Shown here in pieces: positions 1 through 8,877 of a DNA stretch of 64,000 nucleotides. The notes beneath the pieces are model-generated. The model saw only the letters and a program-made list of their open reading frames with translations, made no database searches and was not told where the DNA came from. The position numbers and the translations under genes are program-made. How positions within the stretch are numbered: the stretch's first letter is position 1; each line of letters starts with the position of its first letter. The stretch comes from Mycolicibacterium peregrinum (GTDB lineage: Bacteria > Actinomycetota > Actinomycetes > Mycobacteriales > Mycobacteriaceae), in the NCBI RefSeq assembly GCF_002102345.1, contig NZ_LQPP01000029.1:146504-210503 (forward strand), in the 5' to 3' direction.

Positions 1-911
1 CGATCGACAAGGCCTGCGGTGAGGGGCTGATGCCGCACTCGGTCCGGCAGTTGCAGCGGCTGGGTGCGGAGGTAGACGGACGGGCGTTTAGGGGCATCCG
101 TTACCTGGACGGGCGGCGCACCGCCGAGGCCAGGTTCCGCGACGGGTCCGGCTACGGGGTGCGTCGCACGGTGCTGCACGCCGCACTGTCGGATGCGGCG
201 TCGGCGGCCGGGGTCCGGGTGGTCCACGGTGAGGTGGGTGTGGTGACCCAGGACTCGACATCGGTGAGCGCGGCTGGTTTTCGGGCCCGCTACCTGGCGG
301 CCGCCGATGGTCTGCATTCGCCGATCCGCCGCTCGCTGGGGCTCAGCGGCGGTGAGGGCAGGCGGCGCCGCTGGGGGATTCGGCGTCACGTCCAGATCGC
401 CCCGTGGTCGGATTGCGTCGAGGTGTACTGGGGACCCGAGGCCGAGGCGTACGTGACGCCCGTCGGCGAGAACTGCGTCGGGATCGCGATCCTGACGTCC
501 GAGCGCGGCGGCTTCGAGCAGCACCTCGCGGCGTTTCCGATGCTGGTCGAGCGGATCAATGGCCTTGAGCACGGCCAGGACCGGGCCGCCGGGCCGTTGC
601 GACAGAAGGTCCGTAATCGCAGCGCGGGGCGGGTGTTGCTGGTCGGGGATGCGGCGGGCTACGTCGATGCGCTGACCGGGGAGGGGATGGGCCTGGCCTT
701 CGGCGCCGCCGAACTCCTGGTGGGCTGTGTGCGGGCGGACCGGCCCGGTGACTACGACCGGCAGTGGCGCGTGCTGACCCGCCGTTACCGGCTGCTGACC
801 GCAGCCCTGTTGCACGGCAGCGGGTTCGGCCCGGTGCGAGCCTGCATCACCCCGGCCTCGGCGGCGCTGCCATCCGTGTTCGCCCGGGTGGTCAATGCTC
901 TCGGTGAGTAG
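1..911 (+). CDS. Geranylgeranyl-reductase-family FAD-dependent oxidoreductase (5' end outside window)
   Basis: The reading frame is open from the first bases, so the gene begins upstream. The visible part starts with DKACGEGLMP, the substrate/FAD-site motif typical of geranylgeranyl-reductase-like flavoproteins. A C-terminal FAD contact follows around visible residue 215 (GDAAGYVDALTGEGMGLAF). The family reduces isoprenoid double bonds or oxidises small substrates; the substrate here cannot be told. The N-terminal GxGxxG dinucleotide motif must lie outside the window. Its 3' end overlaps the convergent permease gene by about 20 bp. Confidence 0.8.
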   Translation, partial: IDKACGEGLMPHSVRQLQRLGAEVDGRAFRGIRYLDGRRTAEARFRDGSGYGVRRTVLHAALSDAASAAGVRVVHGEVGVVTQDSTSVSAAGFRARYLAAADGLHSPIRRSLGLSGGEGRRRRWGIRRHVQIAPWSDCVEVYWGPEAEAYVTPVGENCVGIAILTSERGGFEQHLAAFPMLVERINGLEHGQDRAAGPLRQKVRNRSAGRVLLVGDAAGYVDALTGEGMGLAFGAAELLVGCVRADRPGDYDRQWRVLTRRYRLLTAALLHGSGFGPVRACITPASAALPSVFARVVNALGE

Positions 912-2166
912 GTTGTGCCAGGTTGCCGAGGTACTCCAGCAGCCGCATGCCGTGGAACACCAGCAGCGCGGCGATGGATCCCAGCGCGATGCCGGTGAAC
1001 GTCAGTGAGCCGAGCTGCCAGGTGAAGTCGGCGATCCCGATGATCAGTGGAATCGCCGCGGTCATCTGGTTGACCGGTTTGGAGAAGTCCACGTGATTGG
1101 TGAGCCAGATCCGCACACCCAGGATGCCGACCAGACCGTAGAGCACGATCGTCGCCCCGCCCAGCACACCCGGTGGGATGGCCGAAATCGCCGCTCCGAC
1201 CTTGGGACACAACGACAATGCGATGGCCACGGCCGCGGCGACCCAGTAGGCCGCGGTCGAGTAGACCCGGGTGGCCGCCATCACGCCGATGTTCTCGGCA
1301 TAGGTGGTGGTGGCCGAACCGCCGCCGGCGCCGGCCAGTACGGTGGCCACCCCGTCGGCGGCCAGCGCGCGGCCGATCATCGGATCGAGGTCGGTACCGG
1401 TCATCTGCCCCACAGACTTGACGTGCCCGATGTTCTCGGCGACCAGTGCGATCACCGCGGGCAGGAACAGCGGTAGCACGGCCAGACTGAACTCCGGCGT
1501 GTGGAACTCGGGCAACCCGATCCATGGCGCCGCCGCAATCGCCGCGGTGTCCACGTCGCCGAGGACCAGCGCCAGCAGATACCCGATCACGACCGCGCCG
1601 AAGATCGCCAGCCGGCCGATCAGCCCTTTGAAGAAAGCCAGCGTGGCGACCAGCAACACCAATGTCACCAACCCGACCAGCGGGCCCTTCTCGAAATTGG
1701 CCTTGGCCGCCGGGGCCAGGTTGAAGCCGATCAGCGCGACGATCGCGCCGGTCACCACCGGTGGCAGGGTCAGGTCGATCCACCGGGTTCCGATCAGGTG
1801 CACCACCGCGCCGATGAGGATCAGCAGCACCCCGACGGCGATCAAACCGCCCAGCGCGCTGCCGGTTCCGTGCGCTGCCACGGCCGCGGTGACCGGGGCG
1901 ATCACCGAGAAACTCGACCCAAGATAACTCGGTAACCGGTTGCCGGTGATGAGCAGGAACAGGATGGTCCCGACCCCGGAGAACAGCAGGGTGGTGGCCG
2001 GTGGAAAGCCGGTGAGCACCGGAACCAGGAACGTGGCGCCGAACATGGCGACCACGTGCTGGGCGCCGATGCCGATGGTGCTGGCCCAATCGAGCCGTTC
2101 CCCGGGGTTGACGACGAAGTCGTCGTCGGTGCGGGTCTCGACGTATTTCCAACTCAGCGGAATCAC
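892..2166 (-). CDS. Uracil/xanthine permease, NCS2 (UraA-type) family
   Basis: This 424-residue protein is almost entirely hydrophobic, with about 12-14 predicted membrane segments. It has the NCS2 signatures AENIGHVKSVGQMTG and, further on, AENIGVMAATRVYS, which form the substrate and proton site in UraA. The likely role is proton-coupled nucleobase uptake at the inner membrane. The open frame runs much further upstream, but that part is arginine-rich shadow of the SulP gene. The first sensible start is GTG 2166 (VIPLSWKYVETR), 18 bp from the divergent SulP start, although no good ribosome-binding site is visible. The substrate is not deducible. Confidence 0.82.
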   Translation of the reverse strand: MIPLSWKYVETRTDDDFVVNPGERLDWASTIGIGAQHVVAMFGATFLVPVLTGFPPATTLLFSGVGTILFLLITGNRLPSYLGSSFSVIAPVTAAVAAHGTGSALGGLIAVGVLLILIGAVVHLIGTRWIDLTLPPVVTGAIVALIGFNLAPAAKANFEKGPLVGLVTLVLLVATLAFFKGLIGRLAIFGAVVIGYLLALVLGDVDTAAIAAAPWIGLPEFHTPEFSLAVLPLFLPAVIALVAENIGHVKSVGQMTGTDLDPMIGRALAADGVATVLAGAGGGSATTTYAENIGVMAATRVYSTAAYWVAAAVAIALSLCPKVGAAISAIPPGVLGGATIVLYGLVGILGVRIWLTNHVDFSKPVNQMTAAIPLIIGIADFTWQLGSLTFTGIALGSIAALLVFHGMRLLEYLGNLAQPTHREH

Positions 2167-2184
2167 GAGTGTTGACTGAACACC

Positions 2185-3867
2185 ATGAGCGGTCGTCTCG
2201 CACCCCAAACGTGGCTCCCGGGACTGGAGCAGTTCGCCGGCTACCAGCGGTCCTGGCTGCGTGGTGACGTCCTGGCCGGGGTGACGGTGGCGGCCTACCT
2301 GGTGCCGCAGGTGATGGCGTATGCGACGGTGGCGGGCCTGCCACCCGTCGCCGGGTTGTGGGCGGCGCTGGTGCCGATGGCCGTCTACGCGCTGCTCGGA
2401 TCGTCGCGGCAACTGTCGGTCGGTCCGGAATCCACCACGGCATTGATGACGGCGACAGCGTTGGCTCCGCTGGCCATCGGAGATCCGGCGCGGTATGCCG
2501 CCTTGTCGGCCGTGCTGGCGCTGCTGGTCGGAGGCATCTGCCTGGCGGCGGGGCTGTGCCGGCTGGGGTTTCTGGCCGACCTGTTGTCGCGTCCCGTGCT
2601 GGTCGGTTACATGACGGGAGTGGCCGTCATCATGATCAGCGGCCAACTCGGCAAGGTCACGGGCGTCGAGGTCACCGGGGATGAATTCGTCGACCAGGTC
2701 CGCTCGTTCGTCTCCGGACTGGATTCGGTGCACGCGCCTACGGTTGCCCTGTCGGTTGCGGTACTGGCCCTGTTGTTGTTGCTGTACCGGATCGCACCAC
2801 GGTTTCCCGGTCCGCTGGTCGCGGTGCTGGTGGCGACCGCTGTGGTGTGGCTGTTCTCGTTGGAAGACAACGAGATCCGGGTGGTCGGTGGTATTCCGGC
2901 CGGGTTGCCCCATCCCGTTCTGCCGTCGGTGTCGGTGGCCGAACTGACCGCGCTGCTGATTCCGGCGGTCGGCGTCGCGGTCGTGGCGTTCTCCGACAAC
3001 GCCCTGACTGCCCGGACTTTCGCGGCCCGCAAAGGGGAGGTCGTCGACGCAAATGCCGAGCTGCGGGCGCTGGGCGTCTGCAACCTGACAACGGGTGTCA
3101 CACAGGGCTTTCCGGTGAGTTCCAGTGGCAGCCGTACCGCGCTCGGAGACGCTGTTGGCAGCCGCACCCAGCTCTATTCGCTGGTGATGCTCGCGACGGT
3201 GCTACTGGTCATGCTCGCGGGGCGGGATCTGCTGGAGCACTTCCCGATGGCTGCGCTCGGTGCCCTTGTGGTCTACGCCGCGCTGCGGTTGATCGACGTG
3301 GCCGAGTTCCGGCGGTTGGCCCGGTTCCGGCGTAGCGAACTGTTGCTCGCGGTGGCCACCACGATTGCGGTACTGGGCTTCGGAGTGCTCTACGGCGTGC
3401 TGGTGGCGATTGCCCTGTCGCTCATGGATGCACTTCGGCGAATCGCCCGCCCGCACGACAGTGTGCTCGGGTATGTCCCCGGGGTCGCCGGGATGCACGA
3501 CGTCGACGACTATCCGGACGCCGCGGTGGTTCCGGGGCTGGTGGTCTACCGCTACGACGCCCCGCTGTTCTTCGCCAACGCCGAGGATTTCCGGGAACGT
3601 GCGCTGGCCGCGGTCGCGGACGCCGTCGGTGCGGTGGAGTGGTTCGTCCTGAATGCCGAGGCGCAGGTGGATCCCGATCTCACCGCAGTCGATGCGCTGG
3701 AGCAGTTGCGCCGCGAGCTGGATGCACGGGGCATCGTGTTCGCGATGGCCCGGGTCAAATCCGATCTGCGCGACGACCTGGTGGCAGCCGGCTTTATCGA
3801 CCGCGTCGGCGCCGACCGGATCTTCCCCACCCTGCCGACTGCGGTGGAGGCGTTCAGGAACCGTTGA
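2185..3867 (+). CDS. SulP-family anion transporter with C-terminal STAS domain
   Basis: This 560-residue protein begins with the SulP core: WLRGDVLAGVTVAAYLVPQVMAYATVAGLPPVAGLW is the family's first-helix signature, and about 12 membrane segments follow to residue ~420. Residues ~440-555 are a soluble STAS domain (FFANAEDFRERAL...). Family members move sulfate, bicarbonate or other anions. The PVSSSGSRTALGDAVGSRTQL stretch is the usual conserved region near the transport site. It is divergent from the permease at 892-2166, with an 18 bp shared promoter region, and ends 12 bp from the convergent APC permease. Confidence 0.88.
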   Translation: MSGRLAPQTWLPGLEQFAGYQRSWLRGDVLAGVTVAAYLVPQVMAYATVAGLPPVAGLWAALVPMAVYALLGSSRQLSVGPESTTALMTATALAPLAIGDPARYAALSAVLALLVGGICLAAGLCRLGFLADLLSRPVLVGYMTGVAVIMISGQLGKVTGVEVTGDEFVDQVRSFVSGLDSVHAPTVALSVAVLALLLLLYRIAPRFPGPLVAVLVATAVVWLFSLEDNEIRVVGGIPAGLPHPVLPSVSVAELTALLIPAVGVAVVAFSDNALTARTFAARKGEVVDANAELRALGVCNLTTGVTQGFPVSSSGSRTALGDAVGSRTQLYSLVMLATVLLVMLAGRDLLEHFPMAALGALVVYAALRLIDVAEFRRLARFRRSELLLAVATTIAVLGFGVLYGVLVAIALSLMDALRRIARPHDSVLGYVPGVAGMHDVDDYPDAAVVPGLVVYRYDAPLFFANAEDFRERALAAVADAVGAVEWFVLNAEAQVDPDLTAVDALEQLRRELDARGIVFAMARVKSDLRDDLVAAGFIDRVGADRIFPTLPTAVEAFRNR

Positions 3868-3879
3868 GCTCCGGGCAGG

Positions 3880-5097
3880 TCAGCGGTGGCGCACGCCATA
3901 GATCACCGCACCGAGCGCGACCACCGCCAGCCCGGCGAGCACCGAAGCCAGAGGCAGCGAAAAGGCCAGCACCAGACAGCCGACCAGGCCGAGTGCCGGA
4001 ATACCCCTCCGGCCCAGAGTCCAGGCGGCGGCGTTTGCGATCGCGTAGTACAGCAGCACAGCGAACGACGAAAACCCTATCGCCCCACGCAGATCCACCA
4101 CGGCGGCCAGGATGGCCACGACAATGCCGACCAGCACTTCGGCCCGATGCGGCACGGCGAACCGCGGGTGTACGGCGGCCAGTGCGTGCGGCAGGTGATG
4201 GTCGCGGGCCATCGCCAGCGTCGTGCGCGACACCCCGAGAATCAGGGCCAGCAGCGAGCCCAGCGCCGCCACCGCCGCTCCGGCCCGCACCACGGGTTGC
4301 CACTGCGGGGCGCCTGCGGCGGCCACGGCATCGGCCAGCGGCGCGGGCGCGGATGCCAGGCCCGAACTGCCCAGGACCGACAGCGCCGCGACGGCCACCA
4401 CAGCGTAGATCACCAGCGCGATACCGAGTGCGATCGGAATCGCGCGCGGAATGGTGCGCGCCGGGTCCCGGACTTCTTCGCCCAGTGTGGCGATCCGGGC
4501 ATAGCCGGCGAACGCGAAGAACAGCAGGCCCGCGGCCTGCAGCACGCCGCGGGCACCGACGTCGTCACCGATCTCCAGTCGGGAGAGGTCAGTGCTGCCG
4601 GAACCGGCGATGATCACCACGACCGCGCTCAGGACCGCCAGCACGCACGCGACGATGATCCGGGTGAGCAAGGCCGACTTCTGGATACCGGTGTAGTTCA
4701 CGGCCGTCAACGCCACGACGGCGGCCACCGCCACGGCATGCGCCCATTGGGGCCAGACGTAGAGCCCGACCGTCAAGGCCATCGCCGCGCATGACGCGGT
4801 CTTGCCGACGATGAAACTCCACCCGGCCGTGTAGCCCCAGAACTCGCCGAGACGTTCGCGCCCGTAGACATAGGTGCCGCCGGACTGCGGGTAGCGCGCG
4901 GCCAACCGCGCCGAGGATGTCGCGTTGCAGTAGGCGACGACGGCGGCGACGGCGAGGCCGATGAGCAGTCCGGTTCCGGCCGCGGCTGCTGCCGGGGCCA
5001 GGGCCGCGAAAATGCCCGCCCCCACCATGGAGCCCAGGCCGATCACGACAGCGTCGATGGTCCCGAGTCTGCGTTGCAGCCCGCCGGGCGTGGTCAC
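3880..5097 (-). CDS. APC-superfamily amino acid permease
   Basis: The 405-residue protein has about 12 membrane helices. Its N-terminus, LGTIDAVVIGLGSMVGAGIFAAL, is the unwound-helix substrate motif (G-S-M-V-G-A-G-I-F) of APC transporters. SGGTYVYGRERLGEFWGY follows, as in the YjeH/amino-acid efflux and cationic amino acid branches. A role in amino acid or amine transport at the cytoplasmic membrane is likely; the direction and substrate are not determinable. It is a single gene convergent with SulP and is not obviously part of the steroid locus. Confidence 0.83.
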   Translation of the reverse strand: MTTPGGLQRRLGTIDAVVIGLGSMVGAGIFAALAPAAAAAGTGLLIGLAVAAVVAYCNATSSARLAARYPQSGGTYVYGRERLGEFWGYTAGWSFIVGKTASCAAMALTVGLYVWPQWAHAVAVAAVVALTAVNYTGIQKSALLTRIIVACVLAVLSAVVVIIAGSGSTDLSRLEIGDDVGARGVLQAAGLLFFAFAGYARIATLGEEVRDPARTIPRAIPIALGIALVIYAVVAVAALSVLGSSGLASAPAPLADAVAAAGAPQWQPVVRAGAAVAALGSLLALILGVSRTTLAMARDHHLPHALAAVHPRFAVPHRAEVLVGIVVAILAAVVDLRGAIGFSSFAVLLYYAIANAAAWTLGRRGIPALGLVGCLVLAFSLPLASVLAGLAVVALGAVIYGVRHR

Positions 5098-5121
5098 CCC
5101 GCGATAGTAGTGCCGTGCCTC

Positions 5122-5760
5122 TTATCCGGCAGGTCGGCGTGGATGAAAGAAGACACCTTCAGCGCGGACCGTGATGCCGTCCGGGGTGGCGAGGTGACCG
5201 ACCGCAAACGTCTTGACACCCTCTACCCGGTCGATGTGCGCTTCGGCGCGAACAGGTCCGAGCCGAGTGCCGGCTTCGTAGCGGAGGGTAAGAGTGCCGG
5301 TCACGGCCGGCTGCCCTGGCTTGTGCGCCGTTGCGCCGAGGACGTGGTCGAGGAGGAGCGCGCAGATTCCACCATGCACGTGGCCCGCGGGCCCTTCGTA
5401 TGCCGCGCCGAGCGTCACGTCGGCCCAAACTCGCCCGTCGGACTCGTGGTGGACCACCAACGGCGGAGCCACGGCATTGCGGAGCCCGATGACGGCGTTG
5501 CCCCACGCCAGTGATCGGCCGTCGACGGCTTGTTGCACACCGAACGAAGCGGGGATCAGCGACTGGCTGAGTTCGCTTGCGGCCGCATCGATTTTCGCCT
5601 TGGCGGATAGGAGAGTGTCGAGATCGGCTTGACTTCGGATGGTCGCATCGACGAGTCGGCGGACGGATTCGGTGATGGATGCGTAAAGCGCTTCTGGGAC
5701 ATGGGTTTCGCTGTGTATGGACAATCCCTCACTCCGTCGTGGAATCGAGTCGGCGGTCAT
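5122..5760 (-). CDS. PaaI-type hotdog thioesterase
   Basis: About 212 residues. The C-terminal half is a hotdog fold with the 4HBT/PaaI motif AGHVHGGICALLLDHVLG (HGG plus a catalytic Asp downstream) and TGTLTLRYEAGTRLGPVRAEAHI. It probably hydrolyses an acyl-CoA thioester. The helical N-terminal ~70 residues are longer than usual. ATG 5760 overlaps the upstream flavin reductase by 32 bp; a TTG at 5724 just past that gene's stop is an alternative start. The two genes are probably one transcript that begins at the motif at 6334. In a steroid cluster, releasing CoA from ring-derived acids is a reasonable guess. Confidence 0.78.
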   Translation of the reverse strand: MTADSIPRRSEGLSIHSETHVPEALYASITESVRRLVDATIRSQADLDTLLSAKAKIDAAASELSQSLIPASFGVQQAVDGRSLAWGNAVIGLRNAVAPPLVVHHESDGRVWADVTLGAAYEGPAGHVHGGICALLLDHVLGATAHKPGQPAVTGTLTLRYEAGTRLGPVRAEAHIDRVEGVKTFAVGHLATPDGITVRAEGVFFHPRRPAG

Positions 5761-6265
5761 CGAAGCCACCGTAATCACCGCGGTAGAACAACAACGGCTG
5801 TCCGCCATGGGCGCTCAACGAGGTGACATGGGCGACGACGATGGTGTGGTCGCCGGCGCCGTGCTCGTATTCAAGGTCGGCTTCGATGGTGGCCAACGTG
5901 TCGTGCAGGCGCGGGGCGCCATTGTTGGCCGGGCTCCACTGGACTCCCGCGAACTTGTCCTCGCTGCTGCGTGCGAACTGAGCGCATACCGCTTGCTGAT
6001 GGCCGGCCAGGATGTTGATACACATCCGCCCGGAGGCTCGGATGAGAGGCCACGTCGAGGAAGATCGCGACGGGCAGAACGACACATAGGGCGGCTCCAG
6101 CGACACCGACGTCACCGATTGGCAGGTGAAACCCAGCGGTCGTTGCCCGTCGTGACCGGTGATGACGGCGATGCCGGTGCAGAAGTGGCCCAGTACCGCC
6201 CGCATGTCCTGGGGGCCTGGTCGTTGGGGTGGGCTGCCCAGTGTCGCAGTGTTATCGAGTCCCAT
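5729..6265 (-). CDS. hsaB: Flavin reductase, HsaB-like partner of HsaA
   Basis: This 178-residue flavin reductase-like (FMN-binding split barrel) protein follows the HsaB pattern closely: LGHFCTGIAVITGHDGQRPLGFTCQSV, SLEPPYVSFCPSRSSSTWPLIRASGRMCINIL, DKFAGVQW, GDHTIVVAHV and LLFYRGDYGGF. HsaB supplies reduced flavin to the HsaA monooxygenase, which hydroxylates the opened steroid A ring. Start ATG 6265 was chosen because GAGGGAG lies 8 bp upstream; an earlier ATG at 6313 lacks this. The hsaA-like gene is 35 kb away, but both promoters carry the same motif. It could instead serve another two-component oxygenase. Confidence 0.75.
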   Translation of the reverse strand: MGLDNTATLGSPPQRPGPQDMRAVLGHFCTGIAVITGHDGQRPLGFTCQSVTSVSLEPPYVSFCPSRSSSTWPLIRASGRMCINILAGHQQAVCAQFARSSEDKFAGVQWSPANNGAPRLHDTLATIEADLEYEHGAGDHTIVVAHVTSLSAHGGQPLLFYRGDYGGFDDRRLDSTTE

Positions 6266-6333
6266 CGCTGCGTCTCCCTCATCTCGTGTCCTCAACCAGA
6301 TTCGTCGAGACATGGACCGCGGGCAACGGTGTC

Positions 6334-6346
6334 TCCCGGTCAGTGG
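6334..6346 (+). promoter_or_regulatory. Shared cluster operator, copy 1 (between hsaB-like and padR)
   Basis: TCCCGGTCAGTGG matches the ten-site consensus TCCCGGTCA[GC][TC]GG at all 13 positions. On the plus side a -10-like TACCCT (6379-6384) lies 39 bp from the motif centre and 6 bp before the padR ATG. On the minus side GAATCT (6304-6299) is 36 bp away, before the flavin reductase. The site therefore lies upstream of both predicted -10 boxes. Confidence 0.65.
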
Positions 6347-6390
6347 TTCGGCCCGAGAGGTGTCGTGACCTCGATTGTTACCCTTGCACC

Positions 6391-7056
6391 ATGGAAGAAT
6401 CCGAGCAGACAGCCAAGCCGGCGCTGGCCGCGAACAGCTGGGCGCTGCTCGGGTTGCTGTCGTACGAGCAGGAACTCTCCGGTTACGACATCCGCAAATG
6501 GCTCCACTGGAGCATGCGCTTTTACTACGGCAGCCCCGCTTACAGCCAGATCTACTCCGATCTGAAAAAGCTCGAAAAGATGGGCTACCTCACCTCGCGG
6601 GTCGACGGCACCGGTACGCGCAACCGCCGCCTCTACAAGATCACGCAGTCCGGCCTGGACGCCGTCACGCAGTGGGCACGGAAGACGCCACCGGATCCGC
6701 CGTCGTTGAAGCACCCGGCACTCATGCGGGTGACGATGGGTCACCTGAGTGACCCCGCCACGCTGAAGCAGATACTCCAGGAGCACCTGGCCTACGTCGA
6801 TGAGATGCAACGCGACGCCGCCAAAGACGCCCGTTGGGCCGGCGTCAATCCGTCATGGGCATACGCCAAGATCGCGTTGGATTGGGCGGATCGCTACTAC
6901 GCGTCCGAACGGGAACTCACGCTGCAACTCATCAAAGATCTCGACGAGGCCGAGGCCAACTTCCCGAAAGTCGGTGAAGGCGCCAAGATCCCGTGGCCAG
7001 ACCCTTCGTACTGGTACGAGATCGAGAAGAAAGCCGACGCCGAAGACGCCGACTGA
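6391..7056 (+). CDS. PadR-family transcriptional regulator
   Basis: This 221-residue protein has an N-terminal winged helix (WALLGLLSYEQELSGYDIRKWL ... YSQIYSDLKKLEKMGYLTSR, residues ~12-75), the PadR DNA-binding domain. A PadR C-terminal Vir-like dimerisation region follows (residues ~95-185). PadR proteins are usually ligand-released repressors. ATG 6391 is preceded by TACCCT and only 6 bp, so it is probably leaderless. It is convergent with kstD and divergent from the flavin reductase. From memory, a PadR-like repressor sits at the same place beside kstD and kshA in the M. smegmatis C-19+ cluster, so it is one candidate for the cluster regulator. Confidence 0.85.
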   Translation: MEESEQTAKPALAANSWALLGLLSYEQELSGYDIRKWLHWSMRFYYGSPAYSQIYSDLKKLEKMGYLTSRVDGTGTRNRRLYKITQSGLDAVTQWARKTPPDPPSLKHPALMRVTMGHLSDPATLKQILQEHLAYVDEMQRDAAKDARWAGVNPSWAYAKIALDWADRYYASERELTLQLIKDLDEAEANFPKVGEGAKIPWPDPSYWYEIEKKADAEDAD

Positions 7057-7071
7057 CTTCCGCCCGTCGTG

Positions 7072-8775
7072 TTACCTTCCCGCCGCGTCGAGTGCTGCGA
7101 TGTAGCCGTAGACCAACCCCTGTGCGATGGTCGCCCCGGCACCGGGATAGGTATTGCCGAATGCGTTGGCGGCGGTGTTGCCGATCGCATAAAGCCCGTC
7201 GATGACGGTGCCGTCCTCGCGAAGCACGTGTGCTTGGGCGTCCGCTCGTAGGCCGCCACAGGTACCCAGGTCGCTGAGCACCATCTTGACCGCGTAGAAC
7301 GGGCCTTTGACCAGCGGCCGCAGGTTGGGGTTCGGCGTGACCGTGGGGTCGCCGTAGTAACGGTCGTAGGCACTGCGGCCGCGTTCGAAGTCGGGATCCT
7401 CACCGGCGAAAGAGTTCTCGTTGAACCGCCTGACAGTGGCCGAGAAGCTGTCGTCCGGCACCCGCATCTTGGCTGCCAGCTCGGTGAAATTGTCTGCCTT
7501 GACCGCGATTCCGGCGTCATACCAGGTCTGGGGGATCGGCATGCGGGGAAACAGTTCGGCGGCAAAGACGTAACTGTTGCGGTACTGCTGATCGAACACG
7601 ATCCACATGCTTTCGACCGGGTTTCCCGAAGCTTCCCGTTCCAGTACGCGTTGCCCGAAGCTCATGTAGTCGGCCGATTCGTTGGCGAACCGATGACCGT
7701 CCTGGTCGACGATGAACGATCCGGGCAGCGACCGCTCGGCGAGCATCACCGCAGGAGCTGCTCCGGGAAGTGGCGCCACCGCGGGGAACCACCATGATTG
7801 ATCCATCAAGGCGATGTCGGCGCCGACGTCTTGTCCCAGTCGGATGGCGTCTCCGGTGTTGGATTCGGCACCGAGGCTGAGATTGCTTCCGAGCGACTCG
7901 GATTGGAACTTGCGACGCATCTTCATGTCGTGATCGAAACCGCCGGCGGCGAGTACGACGCCGCGTCGGGCGGTGACGGTGAAGGTCTTGTCGCCATGCT
8001 CGACGACGGCGCCGGTGACGCGGCCTCCGTCGGTGACCAGCTCGGTCAGTGAGGTGTCGAGCCAGATCGGAATGCCGGCCCGGATCGCCCCGGCGAACAA
8101 TCCGGCGGCCAGGGCCTGACCACCGGCGGCGTAACGCCTACCGAGGGCGAGCCCGCCGATGCCCTGCGCAAGTCGTTTGGCGATGGTGGGTAGCCCTTTT
8201 CGTGGCACCCGGCTCATCAGATTCAGCCAGCGGTAGTCGGCACCGGTGGTCGGCATCGGAATCTTGACTTCCATGACCCCGGGCCGTAGGTCGGCCAGGT
8301 ATTCGCCGAGCACGGCCGTGTTGAGCGGGCGGCATTCGCAGGTGCGCCCCGCCGCCGATCCACCGGGTGCCTCGGGGTGATAGTCGGAGTACTCCTTGGC
8401 CCAGAACAACTTCATGGGTGTGGTTCGGCGCAACATTTCGACCGTGGCCGGCAGGTTGTCGAGGTATGCGGCGGAGCGCTCCCGTGGTGCGGAATCCCCG
8501 ACGACCGACTCCAGGTACGTGTGTGCCCGAGACACGGGGTCGTTGCCACCGCAGTCCTCGATCACCGGGCTCGACGGCAGCCAGAGCGCGCCACCGGACC
8601 GGGCCGTCGAACCGCCGACGTAGGACGACTTCTCGACGACGAGAACAGACAATCCCTGCTCGCGCGCTGCCAGGGCCGCGGCCAGGCCGGTACCGGATCC
8701 GACGACGAGAAGGTCGACGTCGGTGGCGGCAACGGTCAGTCCGGCGGGAATGGTCTTGTGGGTGGTGGCGGTCAC
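7072..8775 (-). CDS. kstD: 3-ketosteroid delta-1-dehydrogenase (FAD flavoprotein)
   Basis: 567 residues. It has the Rossmann FAD motif VVGSGTGLAAALAA near residue 26 and VVEKSSYVGGSTARSGG. The KstD catalytic-tyrosine regions are present: FWAKEYSDYHPEAPGG (the Tyr119 region of Rhodococcus KstD1), FANESADYMSF (Tyr318 region) and GNTYPGAGATIAQG (Tyr487/Gly491 region). The enzyme introduces the 1,2-double bond into 3-ketosteroids, preparing ring B opening with KshAB. The GTG at 8775 is preferred over ATG 8805: a -10-like TATCGT ends 8 bp before it, giving a leaderless start. It is divergent from kshA. Confidence 0.88.
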   Translation of the reverse strand: MTATTHKTIPAGLTVAATDVDLLVVGSGTGLAAALAAREQGLSVLVVEKSSYVGGSTARSGGALWLPSSPVIEDCGGNDPVSRAHTYLESVVGDSAPRERSAAYLDNLPATVEMLRRTTPMKLFWAKEYSDYHPEAPGGSAAGRTCECRPLNTAVLGEYLADLRPGVMEVKIPMPTTGADYRWLNLMSRVPRKGLPTIAKRLAQGIGGLALGRRYAAGGQALAAGLFAGAIRAGIPIWLDTSLTELVTDGGRVTGAVVEHGDKTFTVTARRGVVLAAGGFDHDMKMRRKFQSESLGSNLSLGAESNTGDAIRLGQDVGADIALMDQSWWFPAVAPLPGAAPAVMLAERSLPGSFIVDQDGHRFANESADYMSFGQRVLEREASGNPVESMWIVFDQQYRNSYVFAAELFPRMPIPQTWYDAGIAVKADNFTELAAKMRVPDDSFSATVRRFNENSFAGEDPDFERGRSAYDRYYGDPTVTPNPNLRPLVKGPFYAVKMVLSDLGTCGGLRADAQAHVLREDGTVIDGLYAIGNTAANAFGNTYPGAGATIAQGLVYGYIAALDAAGR

Positions 8776-8833
8776 GACCGGAGACGATAGGGCGACAACC
8801 GGCAAAGTTGATTCCAGTCTCCTGTTGAGCGGA

Positions 8834-8846
8834 ACACTGACCTTCC
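8834..8846 (-). promoter_or_regulatory. Shared cluster operator, divergent copy 2 (kstD/kshA)
   Basis: Read on the minus strand, the core GGTCAGTG is kept but the flanks differ (about 8 of 13 positions), so this is the weakest of the ten. It is centred at 8840. A -10-like TTCAAT (8866-8871) ends 6 bp before the kshA ATG, and TATCGT (8789-8784) lies 8 bp before the kstD GTG. Spacings are 26 and 51 bp, unlike the 35-40 bp at most other sites. Confidence 0.4.
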
Positions 8847-8877
8847 CGCCAGTCCGTCACCGCAGTTCAATGGGGCC

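Noticed and set aside
2607..3167. Long antisense frames within SulP, mce and BVMO genes
   Set aside because: Frames of 100-600 codons on the wrong strand are common in this GC-rich DNA; they lack motifs and the sense genes are certain.
6307..6335. GAGACA...TGTCTC inverted repeat near the PadR promoter
   Set aside because: Six-bp arms with a 17-bp spacer are not distinctive, and it does not resemble known PadR ATGT/ACAT sites.
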